A stretch of 64,000 bases of DNA from positions 15,472,640-15,536,639 of the forward strand of contig NC_058342.1 in NCBI RefSeq assembly GCF_905475395.1, read 5' to 3'. The DNA is from Chrysoperla carnea. Lineage: Eukaryota; Arthropoda; Insecta; Neuroptera; Chrysopidae. The notes under the pieces are model-generated. The model did no database searches. It saw nothing but the letters and a program-made list of their open reading frames with translations, and was not told where the DNA came from. The translations under genes were made by a program, and so were the position numbers. Of the stretch, positions 35,301 through 45,864 are shown piece after piece; the stretch's first letter is position 1, and each line of letters starts with the position of its first letter.

Positions 35301-38300
35301 CGCATCGGGCTGTCTAAGTGATTTAAAACAATTTAAATCGTTTTCAATCACTTTCAATTGATTGAAAACAAAAGACAGTCTGATGCGCAGTACAAAGTAC
35401 ACAACGATCAAAGACTAGACCTCGTTCAGACAGGCGCCTTTTTCCTGATATCCTTTTCACTCGAGTTACACGCCCTTATATATATAGTCCGGTACCTTAC
35501 ACCCCCCTCCTTCCCCATCGCTCTTTCCTTTTTAACTAATACATTAAGGAATGATTAATTTTATTTATCATAAATTTTTCTATTTAATCCAATAATCTGA
35601 ACAATACAATAGTCCGGTACCCTCTAGTTTATCCGGCATTATAATTAATAATAGACTTTACTGTAATTATATTAATTTTCACAAAAATGTGAGATAATGA
35701 AGTTTATGGTCGTGTTAAATTGACATAAAATGATCCCTTGTTATTTCAATATTTAAAAATTACTTCGAGGAAATGAATCGCCTGCTACTGGATAAAACAG
35801 TCAGACTGATCTAGGTACCAAGCTACGCTGGCGTTAACGGAAATGAGGCAACGTTCCCAGAGTCTGCCGTTCCCAGAGCAAGATTTTCCGTAGAACAATA
35901 GTGGGGTTTCCGATTATCACACTTGCAGAATCTGTATAGAGGACGATGAAATCTCCATACACATTATTTGCACGTGCGGAAACCTGCAGGGCGTCAGGTT
36001 TAGAAAGTTTGGGTCCGAAACCTTGGATCTATCAATTCTAGAAGAAGCTGTGGGCTTTCTGCGTTGGGTTTGACCTCGACAGAATCGTATAACTTCATCT
36101 GCTTAAAATAGCACTTCTTACCCGGAGACGTACCGCCTTCAAGTAACAGGTTGTTCTCATGGAGGATACAGAGGACACTTTGGTCTAGGTGCTAGGGACC
36201 CATTTTGGGAACCTTTCTTATGTTTTATTATTATTATTACCAACATTGTTTAGTTCAAAATATCTTTTTTAATTTACTTAAAAATTCAATCTATGCAATT
36301 TTTTACAAATCTTTTCTATGTATTTTAAGATGGTAAACAAATGGTTTGGAAAAATTTATGGTTTTTAAAATCGCACACTTCTCTGAACCATCCTGTATAA
36401 AAAATACAAATAAATACTTACATTGTGGATGATGCTAAATTGGTATCTTCATGTTTTAATTGGCCATCAAGTGCTAAGCCTCTTTTATCTTTATTATTTG
36501 CAAGTAACGGTTTCACTGTAAATACTTTTGACATTGTAAAACCTGGTGAAATTGGACAACCAGCACTGAAAATAAATTTTTTTTTTAATTTTTTTATTTC
36601 GATTTATTATTAGTATAGGAAACTCATGTCAGACAAAGGCAAATTGGATTTTCGGATTGTTTACACGTTATACTAAAAATTAGTTCTGGGTGCGAAAAAA
36701 AGGGTCTCAAAAGCAAGTGGATAAGGACAAATCTGATCGAATTATACTGTTCTTGGAATGAGAATTAAACGTTAAAAACTGATCGCCCGGTATAACGTCA
36801 AAAATGGCCTTCATAACGACATACGACTTTAACTGTAGACTAGATTTTAGAATCCAAAATCACTAGAAAATTTATGGGTCTATATAAACGTGACATTTTT
36901 GGGGGTCTATTTTTTAACCCATCTACATCACAAGCAAATACCTGACAGGATCCGTATTAGTTTTTATTTTATTTAGATTCGAATTTAGAAATTCTAAAAG
37001 CTTCTAGAATGGTATTTTCATTCTTTTTCATTTGTATACCATGTAAAATATAAAAATTTGTAGCGCTTAAAAATATTGATGCTACGAACAAAATTTTGGT
37101 ATAGGTGTTCATAAAATCATCTAAAGAGTTTATTCCGGTTGCCTGCCTGTCCTTCAATAAACACGATAACTCAAAAACGAAAAGAGATATCAAGCTGAAA
37201 TTTTTAAAGCGTTCTCGGATATGAAAATTGAGTTTAACAAAAGTTATATATATTTTAAATGTATACGTTACATATATTATGTATGTGTTTGTTTGTTTAT
37301 AGCTATATCCACTGAAGAAGTGAGAAGGATACGCTTCTTACTTAGTGTGTAGGAGTGGCTATCTCTCTTTACTTACGTGCCATAAAAAAACAAACGATAG
37401 CGTAATCAACACTGTTATACATGGTATTTCAACAATTAACTCAGTCAATAGTTTGTTTTCACTTGTTTTTAAACCTTTCGATAACTCTGAAATCGAATTT
37501 CCGAAAAAGGGAATGGGGAATGGTCACAAACCAATTTAAGGAGCTTTTTTAAAATGCAATTACGAAAATATATAAAAGGAAACTTACTCGCTTTCAGCTT
37601 CGGCTACATTACATTTATATTGTGCTGTTGAGAATAAACAAATGTCAGCCAATTGTCGTACAGTAACTTTGATTTTTTTAACAGTTCTATTTGAATTATT
37701 TGCTATATGTACATTTACAGCAATATTTTCACCATGATAATACAATTCTTTGTCCAACGATGCTTCCAAATGTAATTTATTTGGACTCATCATAAATTCT
37801 TTACTAACTTCCACCGATGGCTGTTCACCTAATTTACTGGGTGCATACATTATTTTACGTATTGCTAAGCGTACAGAATTCCTTTTATGTGGTTTATCTT
37901 CAGATGATTCCCCGACAAATGCTTTTAACTCGTAATCCACTCCGCATGGTTTACCAGTATCACCTGGAGCGGGCTGTAATGTTACCGATGCCGGACAATG
38001 TGGTGGTAATTCAAAATAGAATGGATATGCATTTGGACCGAGTTTTTTAATTAAACGTTCTTGTAGTCGTGTTAACGGTCGTTTTGCAGCTGTTTTCTCT
38101 TGTGGGAATATTTGCTCAGCGGCTAAATATAAATCTTTACGAAATGTTAAACCTAATACATCTAAATCTTCACGTCCATAACGAAATGCGGCCAATACAT
38201 GACCGAATACTTTACGTTCTTTTACATATTCTGGATCGATTAATACGACACCATCTAAAAACAAATGATAAAACCAGAATTTAAGATTTTTTAAAATACT

Positions 38301-41300
38301 TAAGGAAATCTAAGTACCAATTATTTAAAAATAAATAATCTTTTATTTTATTTTTCTATTATTAAAAAATATACAGGGTGGGTCATTTTAATGTATAATA
38401 GCTAATAGTTCGTTTTGTTTTTTTTATCAGATTGGACCTAGTTCATCAGGTTTTTTTAATAATCAATTTAGATCTTAAACGGTAAGAGATAGAATAAAAC
38501 TTTAAATTAGAAAGTTGATCCTCTTAAAAAAACTAACATTTTTCATCCCTACCTATTTTTCAAAAATCATCAGCTTTTGAAGGGAATGTAACTTAAAAAA
38601 ATGCCATTATTGCATTCAAATCCATTATTGCATTAAGCGTATTTTCTTTCTATTAAATGCAATAATGACATATTTTTAAGTCGAATTTCCTCCGAAAGCT
38701 AACGTTTTTTCGAAAAAATGTTTTAAACAAAAATTGTTAGTTTTTTATGGGGATCAACTTTCTAATTTAAAGTGTTATTCTATCTCTTACCGTTTGAGAT
38801 CTAAATTGGCTATTAAAGAAACTCGAGGAACTAGATTCAATCCGATGTCCGAACATGATGTCCCTCATCAAACGCTACAATTTTTGTAAGTTATTTTTTT
38901 TAATGATTAACTACAAAACGAGCTATTAGCCATTTTAGATTAAAATGGTCCACTTTGTATATTTATTATTAACAATTAATTATAAAGGACCTCGCAATAT
39001 TAGATAGAAAAATGGCATTCAGTGAAACTTTTTCTAACCCACCCTAAACTGTTATTTAGATCATTCTAATCAAAAGCTCTCACAACCATCGAAAATTTGT
39101 ATCGAATAGTTTTTGAGCTACGGGCATTCAAAGCTACGAATATAATATAATATTAGTATACAAAAATGGCTTTCTGTGAAACTTTTTCAAACCGCCCCCA
39201 AAATGTTCTTCAGATCGTTCTGACCGAAAACTCTCATGACCACAAAACTTTTAACGATTAGTTTTCGATCTACGGGTATAAAAGCTACACATATATTTAT
39301 AGTAACAACGTGACTAGGAAAATGGCTTTTTGTGAAACTCTTTCAAACGGCCCCCAAAACGTTCTTCGGATTGTTTTGATCAAAAGCTTTTACGACCACA
39401 GAACTTTTTAACGAGTAGTTTTCGAGTATGTGTAGCTTTGTTTAACTGTAGCTCGAAAATTTTTGTGACCGTGAGAGCTTTTGATCAGAATGATCCAAAG
39501 AACATTTTAGGGTGGGTTAGAAAAACTTTAATAGAGCCATTTTCCTATCTTATAATGTGGACATAGTTATTGAAATAAATACCACGATACTCGAGATAAA
39601 ATTGTATATTAAGAAATTCTATTTAAATAAAAAATATATACCTTGATTATCTTATTTAGGGGTTCTTCAAGGACAATTATAAAATTTTCCGTAGTGCCTC
39701 AAGAACGTACTCCAAATTTTTCACCAGATTTTGGATTATTAGGTATTATGCGATACAGAAATTTCGCTTTAGATTCTGCGATTTTTCGTTCATAGAGTCT
39801 TGTCAGTTCAGTAAGTTGAACCAATTCATTGTAAATCGTGTCGATTCTACATATTCTGGATAACACAATCAACAAGATATTTTGCTATTGCGTTTAATTC
39901 TTCAGTTGAAATCATTTGAAGATTGTTAAGGAATTTGAAACTAAGGAAAAACAACATTTCATACGCTGAGATTCTTTTTGATGGATGCGCGTTTTGAGAC
40001 GTGTTTACAAGTCCACAACTGGGAGAAAAGCTTCAAATCGGAATTTATCTTGGCGCAAGATTTTTTTTACCCAATTGGCTGTAGTCTTACGTTCAGTTTT
40101 CGAACTCTTGAATTCGTATCGTAATTTTTATTTTTTGCCAAGTGTATTGCTTCATTTCCATACGTTTCAATCCCTAAATCCAAAGTATAAGCGATTTTCA
40201 CACGAAGAATCGAATTTTTAATACCATGTATATATGTAATTTATATCAAGGTATACTAAGTTTAGTCCCAAGTTTGTAAAGCTTAAAAATATTGATGCTA
40301 CCAACAAAATTTTGGTATAGGTGTTCATAAAATCACTTAAAGAAAGAGAGAAACCACTTTTTACAGCGTGCTCAGGACGTAAAAAGTGAGGTTAAGTTCG
40401 TAAATGAGCAACATAGGTTAAATGGGTCTTGGGTCCGTAGGACCCATCTTGTAAACCGTTAAGGATAAAACAAAAGTTACTTATAAAGGGCGCAAATTAG
40501 GACAAAATTTTAGTATCCATTTACTCCAAAAACTATAAAAGATAGGGAAATGAAAATTTACAGGTAGCTTCAAATAGTGGTCTTGTGGAGTAGTCGCGAA
40601 AAACGAAAAAAATTCCATAAAATTTTTGATAACCAAATAAATGGCCTTTCGGCCGCCATTTATTTGGTTCTCGCCGTCATAATTGTGTTAATTTTTTTAA
40701 CTCTTCTAATTTATAAAAAAAAAATAATGCAAGTACTGATATAAAACGCAATCTATACAGAGTATTTCAACAATTTATTCAGTCAATTGTTTGTTTTCAC
40801 TTATTTTATTTAGTGTGCGATATTTGAGTTTTATTCGAAATTCTGTTTTTGCAACTTTAAGCGTGGTTAGTCTAGTATCAACGTGGGGGGAGGGTCTGGG
40901 CCCATTACATTGTAACACAAATACATTGCAGCTAAATTTAGTCTATGTAGATTTAATCAATCAACTGATTTACTAACTCCCATTTAAGAGTAGAACTCAA
41001 ACCTTGGAATCTAGAAAGACCGAATCTAGCCATAAATGCATTTGTGTCCGTAGATGTAATAAATAGTTGCGTTTAGCTAAAGTAATCGCTCAGTATTGCT
41101 CGATTAGTACCAGTGCCCCGTGTACACTTTATACATAGAGCCGGTGAACAATTTAAAGAATATTTTTGAGGTACTACAGAAAATTTTGTAATTGTCCTTG
41201 AAGGAATTCTAAATAAGATAGTCGAAGCCTGGCTGAAGGGTAGCGGCACCCCACCATTTATATCTTTAAGTTAGGTATTTAAGGAATTAAAAAATCAAAC

Positions 41301-44300
41301 AGCCAGATCAATCAGTCGGGTCTAAATGTTAAACAGACTGTTGCAAATTCCCAAAGCTGACTGACTCGCTCACTCACTAACGTACACAAATTCTAAGGCA
41401 CTTGTAGACATGCTAAAAAGATGCGGTTTTTTGCATTCGACGCGAAATTGTTTGAAATCTCCGGGCAAAAACGAAAAACTTCAACTTTTTCATTGCAACC
41501 CGGAAAATTGGAAAAACACTTCCAAAAATTATTATAGCAGAGTATTTTGAAAAATTTCATAAATCACATCGCAGTCCCCCAGAAAATCGAAAAAACACCA
41601 CTCAAAAGTACGTTTTTCTGTTGTATACATACTAGAACGAAGGGATTTTCATCAACCAACTCGGAATAAAGTCAAATTAACAGAACAGTTCTAAAAATTG
41701 TATTACCTACATCGCAACTCCTCAGACAATAAGTAAAATCCCTCAAAGTTAGGTTTTTCAGTTCTATACATGAAAATTACTTCCCCAATTCATCTGACCC
41801 CATTCCCAAATTCCCTCCGAAAAATGACTGGTGAAAATCCCATCTTTCTTACATGTACAGAATTGAAAAACCGAATTTTTGGAGGAGGGGTACGATTTTC
41901 CGGGAGGTTGCGTTGCGGGTAATACAATTTTAAGAACTATTCTGTTAATTTATTTATTCCGAGGTGATTGGTGAAAATCCCATTCTTGTAGTATGTACAC
42001 AACAGAGAAGACGTACTTTTCGGCGTATATTTCGATTTTCTGAGGGGGGAAGGGGTAGGCGATGTGGTTTATGGAATTTTTCAAAGTATTCTAATTTTTA
42101 GATACAAACATTCAAGAGAAAAAAATTTTAATAACAAATTTATCGATTATTGTGGTTTTGGTCAAATATTTGATTAAAAAACCAACTGATTTTATATTTT
42201 TGACTATTCTTAACACTTCTATAAGACTAAGAATTAAAGAACTATGAAGCTAAAAAAACGATTTGTTTTACATTTTTCTTGAAATCGATTTTTTACATTT
42301 TTTAAAACACCTAAATCTCGAAAACGGTGATGTTAGGTAAAAAATGTCAAGATACAAAAAGTATTTAGAATAGTCAAAAAGATAAAATAAGTTGGTTTTT
42401 ATAATCAAATATAATTGGCCAAAATCACTTTTTATTCGTCAAATTTATTGATAACAAAATTTTAACCTATATAAGCGATTTTTTTTAAAACGCCGTCATC
42501 TCGAAAACGGCGAAATATAAGAAAAAAATAAGATCCAATTAGTTTTTAATCAAATATTTGATCAAAATATGACGCATTTATGTAGTATTTCGTTCGTATG
42601 TTCGTATTTGTTTCGTGCAATGCACTTCGGTGCGAAAGGAACATCGACACTATAATTTCTGCTATCTCGATGACAAATTTTGAATAATCTCCATGGAGGT
42701 TAGAGAGAAGGAGAACGATCGCTACGCGCTAAAGCATTAGCGCGTCTGTCCCTGAAAATTTGTAGAATTTATAGTTGATTTTTCAGCCACCAGCCGCGCT
42801 GTCGTCGGAAAGTAGTACCTGCGAAGTTAGCTGTTTATGAGTATAAGTATATGAAGTTATTTGCATAATGTACAAATTTAACAACAGCTCGCTTTTATTG
42901 AGACGACTTAGCGATCGCAGCGCCTCACTTATTTTGATCGTATTTCTGGGACACTATTTCCTACAGCGATCGTTCTCCTTCTCTCTTACCTCCATGATAA
43001 TCTCGTTTGAGTTGTGTATCCTCGTACAGTGCCCATGACTTACGCGCTATATTAATTTAGTTCTACTAATGTCCACACAGTCGCCCTATATTAATTTAGT
43101 TCTCCTAATAACCACAGTTTCGCTAAATGAAACCAACGTTAAGGTCTTAACAGTGCTGCCAATGTGCGGGTAATTACCCGATTTTCGGTTAATTCAATGC
43201 TTGATTGATAATTCAGTGGGTAATTTAAATTTCCGGGTAAAATCGGGTAATTATCATATTTGTCATTACTAATTCAAATAATAAATTAAGATATTCTCTT
43301 AATAAAAGTTGTTTTTTGTTAACAACTTATGTTAAGCAATTCATTACTACAAATTCATATTAGACCGCCTGCGTATTAGCAGTTACGCAGAACGATGCTC
43401 TAAGTTGGATCGTCTCTAAATCGAATTATTATAACCATTTAACTAATTGATCGTTTTTCTGTGAGAGAGGGCGTGTTCCGTAATATTCAGCAGTATACTG
43501 GCCAGTGCTCATGACGTCAGAAATCGACGTCATATTGTACTGGTAAAACGGGCATGATAGTGTACATGTTTTCAACGAGTGTTTATGCAAGAAATTTATT
43601 TATTTATTGTTCATTAAGAAGGAATAATGGCGTCTGAAAAAGATTTACTCGTAATTGACGATTACAATAAGAATATATATATACACGCATTGGCCAGTAT
43701 ATTTCGGAACGATTCACCAGTATGGCGTCATTAGCACTGGCCAGTATACTGGAGAATATTACGGAACATACCTAGAATATGCTGTTCATTATTCAATTTT
43801 CAATTTTTTAATATTGTAAAAAAATTGCATTGAAAATGGAGAGAGAGACTTTATATTAGCTGAATGTATGTGTTTGATTACAGAGTTGGTGAGGATCATT
43901 GATGCATACACGGGGAGGTGGGGATTCGGGTTCAAGCCAACCCCCTCCCATTAGGATTATTATTATATCATTTTATATAATTTACCTTCAAAATAAATGG
44001 TTAAAAATCTAAAGAAAAGTGGGAGATGATATAATAACTCCCCCTGGACGAAATTCTGGATCCGCCACTGGTAAGGATCATAACTATCAGGTAAAATGGG
44101 GTATTCTCGTTTGAGAAAACGGGTAAATCGGAGTCCGCGCATTGGCAGCACTGGCTCTTAGTAGCATATTAGGCTTTTTTTAACTTAGATGGAGCTACTT
44201 GCTGGCAACTCTGCTACAAGGAGCCCCTTCTTCAATAATGCACAATTTAACGACGATTTTGAATACTTGCTTGCATACGTACAAATTCACAGCCTATAAA

Positions 44301-45371
44301 TTATTTAGGGAATGGCCGAGGAGGGCGAATGATATTCGGTAACTATTAGAATGTCTAAGCATAACCAAAATCAGTGATAAGTCTTCATTTTGTAAAACAG
44401 GTAAATTAGAACTTTGCCCTGTCACAGCTAAATTTAGAACTATACCGAGAAAATAACATTGAAAATGAACTAGGAAATTAGCCTAAAATATGCTCAAGAA
44501 ATATTGAACTTCCACATCAAACTTTCATCGAATCTAAGACCCTTAAGTTCAAACAGATTTTTCAATTTTATTAAATAGATTTTCAAAAATACTTTTGAAG
44601 AAATATAAGAGAAATTTTACAAATGTATACAATCTTAATCCAAAGTTAAAGATATTTTTATAAGGCCCATTTGACAACTTCTTCTATGGAACCGAGCAAT
44701 AATCACACCAATTAGTTGAACAATTAAATAAATTAACGTTAGAGGTTAAAAAACTTTATATACTTTTTAATTTGAATAAAAAAACTACGATTTTCGTTTC
44801 ATAACCGTGAAAAATTAGCTCTTAACGTTGAATCACCAATCAAATATACATAGTTTTTCTTTTATCAGGAACTATTTTACGCAAGTGTTATCAATAAAAG
44901 TGTAATTTTTTTTATATTTCCGGCACTCTCAAACATACTTTCCCACACATACGTCGTCAATGACGGTTATTTTTTGCCTTGGATTCTTGAACCAATACAA
45001 AACCACAAAAAAATACACAATCTAACCTTTTTTTAAAACAAATTTCCGGGTGTATTCTGACAATTCGATTTTCTCACTTAGAATACATCAAATTTGAATC
45101 AACAACAAAAAACCGCACCTTTTCAATATTGAAAATTTTTTTTTGATTATAAAATCAGAAATGAAATTAAACTCACCGATAGGGTCTACATGTGTAATAT
45201 GATCCACAAAATCTCGTTTCCCTAAATACACCGTTATCTAACAAGGGAGGAAAAAATATATATAAACATAAATTTGAATAGAAAAATATATCGAATTTTT
45301 ACCAATACCTTTCCATTCGGTGAACTTTTCTTAAATACTCTGGTAGCTCGTCTATTATTTGAATCATCCAT
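29315..45371 (-). CDS. krz: Beta-arrestin, non-visual (kurtz type), complete, 7 coding exons, 419 aa
   Basis: This is a cytosolic adaptor that binds phosphorylated G-protein-coupled receptors, uncouples them and links them to clathrin/AP2 endocytosis. The minus-strand exons 45371-45309, 45237-45177, 38254-37588, 36565-36422, 34408-34322, 33542-33390 and 29399-29315 join in frame (1260 nt). An in-frame TGA lies 12 nt before the ATG, fixing the start. Visible features are the finger loop [11 protein letters not shown] (67-77), the phosphate-sensing Arg in NSVRLAIRK (R170), the gate-loop segment [13 protein letters not shown] with D297 and D304, the clathrin box LIQLD (387-391) and the AP2 motif F404-x2-F407-x3-R411. 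The clathrin and AP2 sites together separate it from visual arrestins. The length matches the family. Introns 2 and 6 (6.9 and 4.0 kb) are filled with transposons. Confidence 0.97.
29580..30305. mobile_element. 726-bp foldback element in arrestin intron 6
   Basis: Long imperfect inverted arms: left GGGCCATTTTTTAAATGTTC and AAAGGTGCATAGATCAAAA pair with the right end running to TTGGCCC. Arms exceed 200 bp. The centre carries repeated AATTCCGAAGTCAGAATT-like words. Non-coding; I could not define a target duplication. Confidence 0.75.
30556..31070. mobile_element. Mariner-derived palindrome (two inverted 5' ends), one arm mismatch
   Basis: Arms 30556-30793 and 30833-31070 (238 bp) differ at one base that I can find; the loop is 39 bp. 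The termini read GGTTGGCTGATAAGTCCCCG, a mariner-type inverted repeat, with TA at the left edge. The left arm begins a transposase frame at 30733 ([19 protein letters not shown], then [15 protein letters not shown]), the N-terminal helix-turn-helix of mariner. The reading then runs into the inverted copy, so no functional transposase exists. It lies in arrestin intron 6. Confidence 0.9.
31414..31551 (-). other. Unrecognised open coding-like segment inside arrestin intron 6
   Basis: A 46-codon minus-strand frame ends with TAG at 31414-31416. It reads [34 protein letters not shown], then [11 protein letters not shown]. The segment is preceded directly by TAG that could serve as a splice acceptor. 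Composition is more protein-like than the surrounding intron. It could be an alternative 3' exon, an exon of a nested gene, or a transposon relic. I do not recognise the protein. Confidence 0.3.
31584..32137. mobile_element. TTAA-flanked MITE, 554 bp
   Basis: Flanked by TTAA (31580-31583 and 32138-32141). The ends GGTAGTACCTACACGAAAGT and, inverted, GGTAGTTCCTCCGCGACCGT share the GGTAGT start seen in family M and in 10125-12277. Non-coding. In arrestin intron 6. Confidence 0.7.
32600..32895 (+). repeat. Repeat A, copy 4 (partial)
   Basis: Contains the TTTACCCGTGA, AAACTGTAAAAGATAGGG, GGTAAATAGTGATG and AACGGTTTACAAGATG landmarks of the element's first half. In arrestin intron 6. Confidence 0.7.
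33390..33542 (-). CDS. krz: Arrestin coding exon 6 (clathrin box)
   Basis: Encodes [20 protein letters not shown] through the linker to NNLIQLD (341-391). The last five residues are the clathrin-binding box. Acceptor TTTACAG, donor GTAAGT. Confidence 0.95.
33605..34015. repeat. Partial copy of the GGTGTCC foldback family
   Basis: Aligns with 61545-62090 over TTCGAGGAAAATACTTC, the TTGAATTCAATC block, GTACGGTTTGCGGAAAAATG and the AAAACCTGGGTCA end. It lies in arrestin intron 5 and lacks clear ends. Confidence 0.65.
34322..34408 (-). CDS. krz: Arrestin coding exon 5
   Basis: Encodes [20 protein letters not shown] and VKLCLGALG (312-340) in the C domain. Acceptor ATTTCAG, donor GTAAGT. Confidence 0.95.
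34506..35663. mobile_element. Possible pogo-like element in arrestin intron 4
   Basis: Starts CAGTAGAACCTCGATATTTC and ends TTTACTG, both flanked by TA. Only the first few terminal bases match between the ends, so the call is tentative. The left end has the CCTCGAT wording common in pogo/Tigger termini. Two near-duplicate ~180-bp blocks follow at 34540-34790 (both with CAGCTTCCTGTT/TTAGCTTCCTGTT). No transposase. Confidence 0.4.
35250..35445. mobile_element. Foldback MITE, ~195 bp
   Basis: The arms pair across GTACTTTGTACTGCGCATC and its inverse GATGCGCAGTACAAAGTAC. They extend outward through ATCTAGTC/GACTAGAC to GGTGCCT/AGGCGCC. It lies inside the possible pogo-like element. Confidence 0.75.
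35820..36235 (+). mobile_element. Non-LTR retrotransposon 3' end with Cys/His knuckle
   Basis: The frame to the TGA at 36071-36073 reads [20 protein letters not shown] then [20 protein letters not shown], the zinc-knuckle C-terminus following RNase H in Jockey/R1/I-type ORF2 proteins. A 3' UTR follows to a TTATTATTATTATTACC tail, a common non-LTR 3' signature. A deleted sister copy is at 58330-58690. It is 5'-truncated and inactive, in arrestin intron 4 on the opposite strand. Confidence 0.75.
36422..36565 (-). CDS. krz: Arrestin coding exon 4
   Basis: Encodes [20 protein letters not shown] to NLASST (264-311). Acceptor TTTTCAG, donor GTAAGT. Confidence 0.95.
37040..37470 (-). repeat. Repeat A, copy 5
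   Basis: Reverse orientation with an internal deletion that removes the AACCGTTAG part: GATGCTACGAACAAAATTTTG through CACGATAACTCAAAAACG, then joins the end segment with ATTAACTCAGTCAATAG. Lies in arrestin intron 3. Confidence 0.7.
37588..38254 (-). CDS. krz: Arrestin coding exon 3 (main exon)
   Basis: Encodes residues 42-263, from [11 protein letters not shown] to AEAES, covering most of the arrestin N domain and the start of the C domain. The open frame extends a little upstream into the intron (MFL) and ends at a TAA inside the donor GTAAGT, so neither is the true end. Confidence 0.97.
38373..38959. mobile_element. Foldback element with ACAGGGTG end, 587 bp
   Basis: The left end ACAGGGTGGGTCATTTTAAT and following AGCTAATAGTTCGTTTTGT pair with the right ACAAAACGAGCTATTAGCC ... 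TTAAAATGGTCCACTTTGT. The inner arms around AACGGTAAGAGATAGAATAA also pair. A related copy lies in ACADVL intron 3 (56600-57260). In arrestin intron 2. Confidence 0.8.
38985..39560. mobile_element. Foldback element with internal ~150-bp repeats
   Basis: Outer ends GACCTCGCAATATTAGATAG and CCTATCTTATAATGTGG pair imperfectly. Between them the phrase GGAAAATGGCTTTTTGTGAAA and CCCCCAAAACGTTCTTC recurs two to three times. A partial relative is at 59640-59960 in ACADVL intron 5. Non-coding, in arrestin intron 2. Confidence 0.7.
40245..40805 (-). repeat. Repeat A, copy 6 (broken)
   Basis: Reverse orientation: AAGGTATACTAAGTTTAG through GGACCCATCTTGTAAACCG to AAACTATAAAAGATAG at about 40555, then the far end CAATTTATTCAGTCAATTG at 40769-40800 after unrelated sequence. 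In arrestin intron 2. Confidence 0.65.
40631..40669. repeat. Perfect 15-bp hairpin
   Basis: Stem AACCAAATAAATGGC (40631-40645) pairs exactly with 40655-40669 around a 9-nt loop CTTTCGGCC. Purpose unknown; it sits between two repeat A pieces. Confidence 0.85.
41520..42090. repeat. Large imperfect foldback in arrestin intron 2
   Basis: About 250-bp arms with mismatches: left TTTTGAAAAATTTCATAAATC, ATCGCAGTCCCCCAGAAAATCG and the following GTATTACCTACATCGCAAC block pair with the right GGTTGCGTTGCGGGTAATAC ... CGATGTGGTTTATGGAATTT. Non-coding. Confidence 0.65.
42120..42480. repeat. Second foldback with CAAATATTTGAT arms
   Basis: The left GATTATTGTGGTTTTGGTCA, AAAAAACCAACTGATTTTA pairs with the right TAAAATAAGTTGGTTTTT, ATTGGCCAAAATCAC. 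The centre contains duplicated AAACACCTAAATCTCGAAAA-like words, recurring at 42488-42520. Non-coding. Confidence 0.6.
42692..42996. mobile_element. CATG-ended MITE, full length 305 bp, perfect 8-bp target duplication
   Basis: Flanked by ATAATCTC on both sides (42684-42691, 42997-43004). The ends CATGGAGGTTAGAGAGAAGG and, inverted, CATGGAGGTAAGAGAGAAGG continue into GAACGATCGCT. It is the reference copy for 8330-8545 and 9424-9500. Interior has inverted GCGCTAAAGCATTAGCGC. P-like by its CATG start and 8-bp duplication. In arrestin intron 2. Confidence 0.9.
43474..43768. mobile_element. Nested 295-bp MITE with TGTTCCGTAAT ends
   Basis: The inverted ends TGTTCCGTAATATTC and GAATATTACGGAACA bracket inner inverted CAGTATACTGGCCAGTGCT blocks. 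A short frame from 43627 reads [20 protein letters not shown] before stopping, possibly the start of a lost transposase. No target duplication was found. Confidence 0.7.
43897..44070. mobile_element. Nested degenerate hAT, 174 bp
   Basis: The right end ATCCGCCACTG inverts to CAGTGGCGGAT, a common hAT terminus; the left CATTGATGCAT matches it at 7 of 11. The flanks GTGAGGAT (43889-43896) and GTAAGGAT (44071-44078) match at 7 of 8. Confidence 0.65.
44162..45176. other. Arrestin intron 2, no further element seen
   Basis: AT-rich intron sequence up to exon 2. No paired ends or ORF recognised. Confidence 0.4.
45177..45237 (-). CDS. krz: Arrestin coding exon 2
   Basis: Encodes [20 protein letters not shown] (22-41) plus the first base of D42. 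Acceptor TTGTTAG, donor GTGAGT. Phase 1. Confidence 0.95.
45309..45371 (-). CDS. krz: Arrestin coding exon 1
   Basis: Encodes [21 protein letters not shown] (residues 1-21). Donor GTATTG. Phase 0. Confidence 0.93.
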
Positions 45372-45858
45372 ATCCACAAATCAAAACTCAAATGAGGCGA
45401 AAATCCAGCCTCGAAATCAAAAACACACAATCTCGTACAAATCACACTTTACCCCACACAAAATAAACACTATTTTAAGTTCGTCTCTTAAATCAAAATC
45501 TACGTTTTGATTTCAAATCAAAATTAAACGAAAAACACGATATTTTTATATCAAAATAATTAAATGTCCCATTTCCTGTATTCATATATAAAAACCTTAC
45601 CTTAATACCTTTTAGTATGAAATACGGGGGACTCTCTTACTAATTGGAAAAAAATAAAAAAATCTTCGGCACCCGAAAAATCACATCCCATATAAAATAT
45701 TGTTTTAAAAAAAAAACTAACACTGTTTTTAATTTAAATTCGTTTTTGTATTATTTATTATTTAATAATAAAAAAAAATAAATGCGTTTTTCGGAAAGTA
45801 GTAGTAAATAATCTTTTTACTAAAAATTACAAGTGTTTCACTTTAGTGAGTAGTGCAT

Positions 45859-45864
45859 CACTGA
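45859..45864 (-). promoter_or_regulatory. Candidate initiator (TCAGTG) of the arrestin gene
   Basis: The minus strand reads TTGATCAGTGATGC, matching the arthropod Inr core TCAGT, about 490 nt before the ATG in the otherwise bland upstream region. A short motif like this can occur by chance; no TATA box is obvious. Confidence 0.2.

Larger units (their letters stand above)
43151..44153. mobile_element. hAT-like element (1.0 kb) with two nested elements
   Basis: Ends CAGTGCTGCCAATGTGCGG and CGCGCATTGGCAGCACTG pair. The flanks GGTCTTAA (43143-43150) and GCTCTTAG (44154-44161) match at 6 of 8. Subterminal GGGTAATTACCCG/GGGTAAATCGG words repeat. It carries insertions at 43474-43768 and 43897-44070. 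In arrestin intron 2. Confidence 0.75.

Noticed and set aside
34506..35663. Confident pogo/Tigger element
   Set aside because: Apart from CAGTA and the TA flanks the two ends do not match well, so it is kept only as a tentative call.
37584..38264. Single-exon 226-aa gene starting MFLDGVV
   Set aside because: The first residues and the final stop come from intron sequence around consensus splice sites; it is exon 3 of the seven-exon arrestin.
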